From: CAYHEQ01 sp964355795
Lineage (GTDB): Bacteria; Patescibacteriota; JACPGU01
Reading direction: 5' to 3'
Assembly: GCA_964355795.1 (NCBI GenBank)
Contig: CAYHEQ010000002.1
Coordinates: forward strand, 1-46,596
Length of the DNA: 46,596 nt
This document shows positions 32,352 to 38,621 of this stretch, in pieces. A program made the translations under genes and the position numbers. Below the pieces are notes generated by a model. The model was not told the origin of the DNA and did not search any database. It saw nothing but the letters and a program-made list of their open reading frames with translations. How positions within the stretch are numbered: position 1 is the first letter of the stretch; the number at the start of each line of letters is the position of its first letter.

Positions 32352-32451
32352 NNNNNNNNNNNNNNNNNNNNNNNNNNNNNNNNNNNNNNNNNNNNNNNNN
32401 NNNNNNNNNNNNNNNNNNNNNNNNNNNNNNNNNNNNNNNNNNNNNNNNNNN
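32352..32451. other. Scaffold gap (100 N)
   Basis: Exactly 100 unknown bases, a conventional placeholder. It begins at the base after the radical SAM stop codon, so any terminator or further genes may be missing here. Confidence 0.99.
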
Positions 32452-32460
32452 ATAAGAATC

Positions 32461-32489
32461 TTGAATAGCTCTTTTGGGTGGGGTATAAT
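32461..32489 (+). promoter_or_regulatory. Promoter of hicB, leaderless geometry
   Basis: TTGAAT (32461-32466), 17-nt spacer, TATAAT (32484-32489); the ATG at 32496 is 6 nt after the box, where transcription should begin. Confidence 0.65.
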
Positions 32490-32495
32490 ATGGGT

Positions 32496-32741
32496 ATGAA
32501 AAAAATATCCATTGCATCGTTGAAGAAAATTAACTTTCCTGTAGTAATAGAAGAGGGCGAAGATGGGTATTTTGTTGCCCATTGCCCAATATTGCAAGGA
32601 TGTCACACTCAGGGGAAGACTTATGAAGAGGCTTTGGCGAATATTAAAGAAGCGATAGAGCTGTGTCTGGATGTAATGGATGTCTGCGAAGTAGAAATAG
32701 ACTACAGACCAAAGGGCAAAACAGCAACAGTTTCGGCTTAG
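32496..32741 (+). CDS. hicB: HicB-like antitoxin
   Basis: 81 residues from the ATG at 32496; an earlier ATG (32490) would lie before the predicted transcription start. NFPVVIEEGEDGYFVAHCPILQGCHTQGKTYEEALANIKEAI is the HicB partial RNase H fold. HicB binds and neutralises HicA. The DNA-binding part often found at the C-terminus is absent, so autoregulation may need the complex. hicA follows after 15 nt; the order hicB-hicA is the reverse of the E. coli one. Confidence 0.85.
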   Translation: MKKISIASLKKINFPVVIEEGEDGYFVAHCPILQGCHTQGKTYEEALANIKEAIELCLDVMDVCEVEIDYRPKGKTATVSA

Positions 32742-32756
32742 AGCCTGTTTAATAAA

Positions 32757-32996
32757 ATGATGAGCCAGAAACTACCCATACTGAAAGCCAAGATGATCGA
32801 AAAAGCCCTTTTATGTCTGGGCTTTTCTTGTGTCAGAAAAAGAGGGAGCCACAAAATTTTTCGTAATAAAGAGGGTTTGGGAACGGTTGTGCCTTTTCAC
32901 GCTGGCCAAGACATAGACAGGACGCTTTTGGTCAGTATAATCAGAGAAATAGGTATGAGCAACGAAGAGTTCACGGCACTTATGAAGAAATTATGA
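32757..32996 (+). CDS. hicA: HicA-like mRNA interferase toxin
   Basis: 79 residues. KMIEKALLCLGFSCVRKRGSHKIF holds the conserved His32 of the double-stranded RNA-binding fold, and VVPFHAGQDIDRTLLVSIIREIGMS is the usual second half. HicA cleaves mRNA when not bound by HicB. The stop codon overlaps the ATG of alaS (ATGA at 32993-32996), so toxin and alanyl-tRNA synthetase are probably translated from one message. Confidence 0.85.
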   Translation: MMSQKLPILKAKMIEKALLCLGFSCVRKRGSHKIFRNKEGLGTVVPFHAGQDIDRTLLVSIIREIGMSNEEFTALMKKL

Positions 32997-34981
32997 CATC
33001 ATCCGATTTACGGCAAAAATTTCTGGAATTTTTTGAAAGCAAGGGGCACAAAATAATCCCTTCGGCTTCGCTGTTGCCGGAAAATGATCCGACGGTGCTC
33101 TTCACCACCGCGGGGATGCAACCGCTCGTGCCTTATCTGACGGGGCAAAAACATCCGATGGGCGCGTGCTTGGTTAATGCGCAGAAATGCCTACGAACCG
33201 ACGATATTGACGAGGTGGGCGACGAAGTGCACCATACTTTTTTTGAAATGCTGGGAAACTGGTCGCTAGGCGACCCCGACGCCACAGACGGGATCGGGGC
33301 AGGCTACTGGAAAGAGGAGGCGATAAAGTATAGCTTTGAATTTCTGACTGCCCCCGATTGGTTGGGGATTGATAAAAATCGCTTAGCGGTCTCGGTTTTT
33401 GCAGGTGACCCCGACGATTCTGTCGGGGCAGGTGCGCCTTTCGACCAAGAATCGTACGATATTTGGCTATCTCTGGGTATTGCGCCAGAACGGATTGCCA
33501 AGTTGCCCAAGAGAAATAACTGGTGGGGACCAGCTGGTGAGACTGGACCCTGCGGACCAGATACAGAAATGTTTGTTTGGACAGGCGAAGGAGTCGCGCC
33601 GGATGTATTTGACGCTAACGATTCTCGGTGGGTGGAGGTCTGGAATGATGTTTTTATGGAATACGATAAAAAGATTCAGGATTCAGGATTCAAGATTCAG
33701 GATGGAGCCAAGGCTTATGTATATGAAAAGCTTAACCAGAAAAATGTGGATACCGGTATGGGGCTAGAGAGGATGACGGCGGTGATGAACGGCGTGGCCG
33801 ACAATTACCAAACCGACCTCTTCTCGGCCGTTATTAAAAAAATTGAAGAACTTTCCGGGAAGAAATATGAAGGCAACGAGCGCGCCTTCAGGATTGTGGC
33901 TGACCATCTGCGAGCCGCGACTTTCATCCTCGGAGACGGCAAAGATATTACACCAGACAACACCGGGCAGGGTTATGTTTTGCGCAAATTAATCCGGCGC
34001 GCGGCGCGTTATGGTAAACAAATGGAATTGCCCGACGGCTTTACTGCCCAGATTGCGACATCGGTTATCGGCAATATGGAAGAAGTCTATCCTGAACTGA
34101 CAAAAAATAGGGAATTTATCCTAGAGCAACTCACCAAAGAAGAAGATAAGTTTGCCGAAACTTTGACTGAAGGACTGAAAGCCAGCCGAGAACTTTTTGC
34201 TGGCAAAATTTCTTTGCCAGAAGAAAAATACAGGAAATTGATGCAAATACCCACGCACGGACAAATCTTGAAAGATATGTGGGTGAAAAGGCGAGAGGGA
34301 GGGGATTACAGTATTAAAGAAGCGGGTATCACCAAGGAGGAGATTGAAGGCGCGATGGTTACGGGAGAAGAAGGATTTCTGCTCTATCAATCCTACGGTT
34401 TTCCGATGGAAATGATTTTGGAATTGGTCATCGAAAAAGGGCTGATGTTTGACAGATTTGCATTCAAAAAAGAAATGGCCAAGCATCAAGACCTTTCGCG
34501 TACGGCTTCCAGTGGGATGTTCAAGGGCGGGCTGGCGGATAATTCAGAGGAGACGATGAAGCTACATACTGCCACGCACCTACTTCTTACTTCACTACGC
34601 AAAGTTTTGGGTGATGACACAATCAACCAAAAAGGGAGCAATATCACCGCGGAAAGACTGCGATTTGACTTCAATTTTCCACGCAAATTGACCGACGAGG
34701 AATTGCAAAAAGTAGAAGAAATGGTCAACGAACAGATAAAAAAGGATCTCAAAGTGGAACGATTGGAAATGTCCTACGATGAGGCGAAAAAAATGGGCGC
34801 TATCGGAGTTTTTGAAGAAAAATACGGCGAAAGAGTTTTGGTCTACAAAATGGGCGATTTCTCCCTTGAACTCTGCGGCGGTCCGCATGTCGAGCATACG
34901 GGCGTTCTCGGCAGTTTCAAAATTACCAAAGAAGAATCATCTTCTGCTGGAACTAGGAGAATCAAGGCGTTGCTCGCCTAA
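32993..34981 (+). CDS. alaS: Alanyl-tRNA synthetase, short form
   Basis: 662 residues against ~870 in most bacteria. The class II core (FFESKGHKIIPSASLLPENDP, FFEMLGNWSLGD, NTGMGLERM-type DTGMGLERM) and the editing domain (His525, His529 of HTATH; Cys628, His632 of CGGPHV) are present. The chain ends at RRIKALLA, so the DHHA1/C-Ala region that helps bind tRNA is missing. It charges tRNA-Ala and can still edit mischarged Ser/Gly. Three in-frame insertions are visible: R3 palindromes at residues ~94-104 and 139-148, and an ATTCAGG tract at ~227-240. It overlaps hicA by 4 nt. Confidence 0.93.
   Translation: MTSSDLRQKFLEFFESKGHKIIPSASLLPENDPTVLFTTAGMQPLVPYLTGQKHPMGACLVNAQKCLRTDDIDEVGDEVHHTFFEMLGNWSLGDPDATDGIGAGYWKEEAIKYSFEFLTAPDWLGIDKNRLAVSVFAGDPDDSVGAGAPFDQESYDIWLSLGIAPERIAKLPKRNNWWGPAGETGPCGPDTEMFVWTGEGVAPDVFDANDSRWVEVWNDVFMEYDKKIQDSGFKIQDGAKAYVYEKLNQKNVDTGMGLERMTAVMNGVADNYQTDLFSAVIKKIEELSGKKYEGNERAFRIVADHLRAATFILGDGKDITPDNTGQGYVLRKLIRRAARYGKQMELPDGFTAQIATSVIGNMEEVYPELTKNREFILEQLTKEEDKFAETLTEGLKASRELFAGKISLPEEKYRKLMQIPTHGQILKDMWVKRREGGDYSIKEAGITKEEIEGAMVTGEEGFLLYQSYGFPMEMILELVIEKGLMFDRFAFKKEMAKHQDLSRTASSGMFKGGLADNSEETMKLHTATHLLLTSLRKVLGDDTINQKGSNITAERLRFDFNFPRKLTDEELQKVEEMVNEQIKKDLKVERLEMSYDEAKKMGAIGVFEEKYGERVLVYKMGDFSLELCGGPHVEHTGVLGSFKITKEESSSAGTRRIKALLA
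33274..33303. repeat. R3 palindrome 1 in alaS
   Basis: CCCCGA (33274-33279) pairs with TCGGGG (33294-33299) and is followed by CAGG. It adds about ten residues (DPDATDGIGAG) after GNWSLG, where other AlaRS proteins continue directly with Y-[FW]-K. Confidence 0.75.
33401..33434. repeat. R3 palindrome 2 in alaS with flanking GCAGGTG repeat
   Basis: CCCCGAC (33409-33415) pairs with GTCGGGG (33422-33428), then CAGG. GCAGGTG occurs on both sides (33401-33407 and 33428-33434), as expected of a target duplication or template switch. It adds PDDSVGAG in frame. Confidence 0.75.
33672..33702. repeat. ATTCAGG-type tandem repeat in alaS
   Basis: Four GATTCAGG/GATTCAAG units in a row, translated as KIQDSGFKIQDG. 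The composition and unit length recall the AATCTGC tract in mnmA. Confidence 0.75.
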
Positions 34982-35007
34982 AACTTATCAATGCCAAACC
35001 TGTTGAT

Positions 35008-35037
35008 TTGTCAATCAAGGTTTCTTTGTGATATAAT
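35008..35037 (+). promoter_or_regulatory. Promoter of the Nudix-like gene
   Basis: TTGTCA (35008-35013), 18-nt spacer, TATAAT (35032-35037). The ATG at 35046 is 8 nt after the box, so the message is leaderless or nearly so. Confidence 0.65.
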
Positions 35038-35045
35038 CTTCAGTT

Positions 35046-35618
35046 ATGAACAACCTCCAAGATCATAACAACTCGACCGAAGTCCTGAAGCAGAAACTAT
35101 CTGACTATGGTATCCTGTGGCAAAAGTGGGGTACTGGACCAACGAAAACACTTGAACATTTGGTTCATGAGATTACAGAAGGAGAAACTAGTTTGGTAGA
35201 AAAAGAGGGAGAGCTCTTGCGTCAAGTGGGAGTGGTAACGATTGAAGTGACCTATCACGATAATGGTAATATTTATAAGCTGATTGAAGACCGACAGGAA
35301 TTCGTCGATGGTCGAACGCGCCATAGGAAGCTGAAGAGCTCTATCTGCGAGAAATTGAAGCCTAACGAAACACCAGATCAGACAGTGAAATTTTGTCTCA
35401 AAGAAGAATTGGGGCTAGAGATAGACAAGAAATTGAAGCCAATCAAAACAGAAGAGGATATAGAAGATAGTCCGAGCTATCCGGGGCTGAAAACTCGTTA
35501 TCTACTTCATCGTTTTGCTATCGATTTGCCAATGGATAAATATTCTTCATCCGGTTATACGGAAAAGCAACCAGACAAAACGACCTATTATGCTTGGCAA
35601 AAAGTGGCTCGAGCCTGA
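35046..35618 (+). CDS. Degenerate Nudix-like protein
   Basis: 190 residues. The stretch KLKPNETPDQTVKFCLKEELGLEI (residues ~104-127 when the preceding lysines are counted) has the spacing of a Nudix box, but the leading glycine is lost and the RE pair of REUxEExGU is replaced by FC; only the EE and LGL are kept. Nudix enzymes hydrolyse nucleoside diphosphate derivatives; this one may have a changed activity or only bind a ligand. DGRTRHRKL before the box looks conserved. It has its own promoter and terminator and no evident operon partner. Confidence 0.5.
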   Translation: MNNLQDHNNSTEVLKQKLSDYGILWQKWGTGPTKTLEHLVHEITEGETSLVEKEGELLRQVGVVTIEVTYHDNGNIYKLIEDRQEFVDGRTRHRKLKSSICEKLKPNETPDQTVKFCLKEELGLEIDKKLKPIKTEEDIEDSPSYPGLKTRYLLHRFAIDLPMDKYSSSGYTEKQPDKTTYYAWQKVARA

Positions 35619-35641
35619 GAGCCTAGTGATAGAGTATAAAG

Positions 35642-35680
35642 AAAATCCCCGAAAGCATTTCTACTTTCGGAGATTTTTTT
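35642..35680. terminator. Shared terminator of convergent genes
   Basis: AATCCCCGAAAG (about 35644-35655) pairs with CTTTCGGAGATT (35664-35675) with one mismatch, followed by a T7 tract. The stop codon of the minus-strand ATPase gene (35661-35663) lies in its loop. Confidence 0.85.
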
Positions 35681-37004
35681 GTTCCTCCAGAAACCTGTAC
35701 TTATTTCTGCTTTTGCTAGCCTGTTTCCGGAAAAACTTTGGCAGGGCGTCAAAAAGCAGAAATTGAGATAAGAATGTGGCGAAAGGATCCCATGTCATAG
35801 CCACATGTCTTGGTCCAGTAATGCGACCAGAGATGAAATCCTCGCTGTTATGAAGATTGGTCACGGCGCTTTGCAAGGGGTCGCCTACTGGTCGAGAATG
35901 GATGCGCGCCAATTGGTAGGCGCCAGTTTTTTTCAAAAACTCTGTCCACAGAGGAGTGCGGACTTTCCACTCTTCTCTAGCGTCTTTGGTAATAAAGACG
36001 CTAACATGCCCAATGGAGACTAATATCTCCATAATGTAGTCAAAGATAGGCCCACCGCTGACCTCATCTGCTAGGCCACCAGGTAGGTCGGCAATGACGA
36101 TATTCTCCTTGAAAGAGGCCAGAGCCCAAAAAGCCTTAACCGCTGTCTCCTCGTTCCATTGGCCTCGGATCGAAAAAGGAGAGCGTTCCAGAATATGACA
36201 AGAGGTGGGGGAGCTGAAGTCAACATCAGCGCATGCCACCGAAAGATTCAGATCGGAGAAACCACTGCGGGAACACAAACTTTTAATCATATCCCGCATG
36301 GCAATCGTCAAGGTAGCCGCCAGGGTGCTTTTCCCCGAATGAGGTGGACCAGCGACTACGATAATGATTTGTCGACCCGCCAATTCGTAGATATTGCCTT
36401 CCCGAAATTGGACGGATTGCCATTCTACGGGGAGCTCTTTTTCCATGTCAGATTCGCTGAAAAGAGGGATCTCCGTATGAATGGTGTCTGGCGGTCTAGA
36501 GGAGTTAGGTTGAGCATAAGGGTAGCTTACTCTTAACTCTGGCAATTGGTCGTCAGCGAAAGGGTCCCTATTCTCCCGGCACATTTGCCAGACGGCGCTA
36601 TTGGTGGCCTCCAAAATTTCTTTTGGAGGCAGATATGGGTCGACGAAAACCTTATACCAAGCCATAATGTCGCTTCTTTGTTTTGCCTTAGCAGTGTTGG
36701 TGGCAAACGATTGCAGAAAGCGACAGATTTTGGTGAATGATAAGTTTTTCGCAAAAGGAGAGCCCAGCCTAAAGAGAATTTTTTCAATCTTCTCCTTAGT
36801 AAAATCGTTGATGACATCGTCATTAGCCACGAGGATAAGAGACCTTTTATCAAAAGGTGCCTTGGCCACTTCGCTCCCTATGTAGGGGTGATATTTGACT
36901 AAAGTATCGTGGTCGATGAGGCCATGAAGCTTGTAGATGAAATAAAGCACAACTACGGGGAAAGTAATCGGGCATGGTATCAGGCAGATCCTGTAGGGCG
37001 CCAT
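35661..37004 (-). CDS. P-loop ATPase of unknown function
   Basis: 447 residues. The ATG at 37004 has AGGGAGGTGA about 10 nt upstream; a longer frame would start inside the promoter. One hydrophobic segment (residues 10-28) at the N-terminus may anchor the protein. Walker A is GPPHSGKST (219-227), with a Walker B-like ENIVIADLPGG and conserved-looking AWEE-type and FITKDAREEW segments further on; residues 30-200 are unassigned. GPPHSGKS is also seen in some ATPase domains fused to Csx3, but no CRISPR features are present. It has its own consensus-like promoter and is convergent with the Nudix-like gene. Confidence 0.6.
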   Translation of the reverse strand: MAPYRICLIPCPITFPVVVLYFIYKLHGLIDHDTLVKYHPYIGSEVAKAPFDKRSLILVANDDVINDFTKEKIEKILFRLGSPFAKNLSFTKICRFLQSFATNTAKAKQRSDIMAWYKVFVDPYLPPKEILEATNSAVWQMCRENRDPFADDQLPELRVSYPYAQPNSSRPPDTIHTEIPLFSESDMEKELPVEWQSVQFREGNIYELAGRQIIIVVAGPPHSGKSTLAATLTIAMRDMIKSLCSRSGFSDLNLSVACADVDFSSPTSCHILERSPFSIRGQWNEETAVKAFWALASFKENIVIADLPGGLADEVSGGPIFDYIMEILVSIGHVSVFITKDAREEWKVRTPLWTEFLKKTGAYQLARIHSRPVGDPLQSAVTNLHNSEDFISGRITGPRHVAMTWDPFATFLSQFLLFDALPKFFRKQASKSRNKYRFLEEQKNLRK

Positions 37005-37065
37005 CTCTGGCCTCACCTCCCTTTTTCCAGTTTTCAAAGAACGCTTTGCGTCGTCTGTGTAGAGT

Positions 37066-37094
37066 ATTATACTAAAAAACGCTAGAAAAAGCAA
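37066..37094 (-). promoter_or_regulatory. Promoter of the P-loop ATPase gene
   Basis: On the minus strand TTGCTT (37094-37089), 17-nt spacer, TATAAT (37071-37066); leader of about 55 nt with a strong ribosome site. Confidence 0.75.
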
Positions 37095-37123
37095 TAATTT
37101 TATTATTTCGCGAGTCCAAAGGG

Positions 37124-37146
37124 TTGGCAAGGTTGAACCTTGCCAA
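37124..37146. repeat. R2-related palindrome TTGGCAAGGTT-G-AACCTTGCCAA
   Basis: A perfect palindrome around one central base, containing the GGTTGAACC core of R2 stems but without a loop. Confidence 0.75.
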
Positions 37147-37182
37147 AGCGTTTGGCAAAATATCAAAATATACGTTGAATCC

Positions 37183-37225
37183 GAGGTTCGACCTTAGCTT
37201 CGAAACTTCTCCAAGGTCGAACCTC
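37183..37225. repeat. R2 hairpin, GAGGTTCGACCTT type
   Basis: GAGGTTCGACCTT (37183-37195) and AAGGTCGAACCTC (37213-37225) with a 17-nt loop that itself contains TTCGAA. Confidence 0.9.
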
Positions 37226-37310
37226 AATTAATCTTGTTTCCACGATTTTTAAGATTAGGGGAACATATTTTCGGACAAATTCGGATATTCAATTTGGATT
37301 GAGATTCGGA

Positions 37311-37316
37311 TATAAT
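37311..37316 (+). promoter_or_regulatory. -10 box giving a leaderless ftsA-like mRNA
   Basis: TATAAT, with the ATG at 37323 six bases later. A weak TTCAAT lies 17 nt upstream. No ribosome site precedes the ATG. Confidence 0.6.
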
Positions 37317-37322
37317 ACATCC

Positions 37323-38579
37323 ATGACCTTCCTTGATCGGCTTTTCGGTTACGATGAGCTAAATCATCACGCTATCGCTCTGGATGTGGGAACGGAGTTT
37401 GTCAAAGCTCTGGTTTTTCGAGTGGAAAACGGTCGCGCTTATATATTGGGCACGGCTCGGATTCACCAAGAGCTGAAAGATATGCAGGGCGGGGCGATCA
37501 CCGATCTCAAGGGGGTGATTGGCAATTGCGCCAAAGCGTTAGAGCAGGCCTGCGAGATGGCCAAGATCACGCCGAATAAAGTGATTATGGGTATCGCGGG
37601 GGAATTAGTGAAGGGGACAACGACGACGATTAATTATATTCGGCGCAATCCCGACAGCAAGATAACGCCCAAAGAATTGGCTGATATCGTTCACAAAGTG
37701 CAGGAAAAGGCTTTACTGCAAGTCAAAAGTCAGATTGCTTGGGAAACAGGCAAGCAAGAAGTAGACGTGAAATTGGTCAACGCGGCGGTGGTGGATGTGA
37801 AAATAGACCGTCATCAAGTCCACGATCCGATCGGATTTTTTGGCAAAAATGTCACGGTTTCGGTCTATAACGCTTTTTCGCCGATGGTTTATTTGGGCGC
37901 GCTAGAGAGTGTGGCTGAAGGTTTAGGATTGGACTTAATAGGCATTGCGGCGGAACCTTACGCGGTGGCGCGTTCTATCGGCATGGAGCAGGGGCAGGAC
38001 TTCTCCGCGATATTTATGGACATCGGGGGTGGGACGACCGACATCGCCCTGGTGCGCGGGGGTGGCTTGGAGGGAACGAAGATATTTTCCATTGGCGGGC
38101 GAGCTTTCACCAAGCATATCGCTCAAGAGCTCAATATCTCTTTTGCTCAAGCCGAGGAGCTGAAAATGGCGTATAGCGCTAATGATTTGGATAACAAAAA
38201 AGAAGAGAAACTGGCTAATATTTTGGCGGAAGACATTTCTGTCTGGCTGGAGGGGGTGAAAATGACCTTGCAAGAATTTGGCGAGACAGAGCTCCTTCCT
38301 CGCAGGATTTTACTTTGCGGAGGCGGTTCTTTACTTCCCGAAATGAAGCAGGCTCTGGAGGATGAAGAATGGACCAAAGGACTGGCTTTCTCCAAGAGGC
38401 CACAAGTAGAATTCATTCAGCCCGGGCAGGTGAAAACTATTATTGACGAGACGGGCACATTAAATAGCCCGCTGGATATTACCTCTATGGCCTTGGCCAA
38501 TTTGACGATAGAAATTATTGAAGGCATCAGCCCGATGACGGAAATGTTGCGCAATGCGGTGGGGGGAGCGACGCAATAG
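37323..38579 (+). CDS. FtsA-like actin-family cell division protein
   Basis: 418 residues from the leaderless ATG at 37323. The actin/Hsp70 fold is marked by phosphate-1 ALDVGTEFVKALV, phosphate-2 IFMDIGGGTTDIALV and adenosine motif LLCGGGSLLPEM. The inserted region between them (about residues 85-170) corresponds to the SHS2/1C domain of FtsA rather than the shape of MreB. FtsA tethers FtsZ to the membrane; no clear amphipathic C-terminal helix is visible, so membrane binding may use a partner such as the next gene. PilM is an alternative, but no pilN/O genes follow. Confidence 0.75.
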   Translation: MTFLDRLFGYDELNHHAIALDVGTEFVKALVFRVENGRAYILGTARIHQELKDMQGGAITDLKGVIGNCAKALEQACEMAKITPNKVIMGIAGELVKGTTTTINYIRRNPDSKITPKELADIVHKVQEKALLQVKSQIAWETGKQEVDVKLVNAAVVDVKIDRHQVHDPIGFFGKNVTVSVYNAFSPMVYLGALESVAEGLGLDLIGIAAEPYAVARSIGMEQGQDFSAIFMDIGGGTTDIALVRGGGLEGTKIFSIGGRAFTKHIAQELNISFAQAEELKMAYSANDLDNKKEEKLANILAEDISVWLEGVKMTLQEFGETELLPRRILLCGGGSLLPEMKQALEDEEWTKGLAFSKRPQVEFIQPGQVKTIIDETGTLNSPLDITSMALANLTIEIIEGISPMTEMLRNAVGGATQ

Positions 38580-38609
38580 GCGCTGATAGACGCGGAACCT
38601 GATTTGTAT

Positions 38610-38615
38610 TATAAT
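38610..38615 (+). promoter_or_regulatory. -10 box before the baseplate-J-like gene
   Basis: TATAAT with the ATG at 38622 six bases later. The -35 region is weak; the box lies 31 nt after the ftsA-like stop. Confidence 0.5.
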
Positions 38616-38621
38616 GATTTC

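Larger units (their letters stand above)
37005..37322. other. Divergent promoter region with R2 repeats
   Basis: 318 bases between two divergent genes: the ATPase promoter (37066-37094), a 23-nt R2-related palindrome (37124-37146), an R2 hairpin (37183-37225), AT-rich TTCGGATAT-type near-repeats and the -10 box of the FtsA-like gene. No reading frame. Confidence 0.7.

Noticed and set aside
32742..32757. AGAGCCTGTTTAATAAA between hicB and hicA, and GGGCCTGTTCAATA at 22531, as IS ends
   Set aside because: The two are only loosely similar, and no paired inverted end or target duplication was found nearby.
32993..34981. UGA recoding (genetic code 25) as in SR1/Gracilibacteria
   Set aside because: TGA ends several genes at the expected family length (e.g. 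hicA, the methyltransferase at 14497) and no in-frame TGA interrupts conserved genes.
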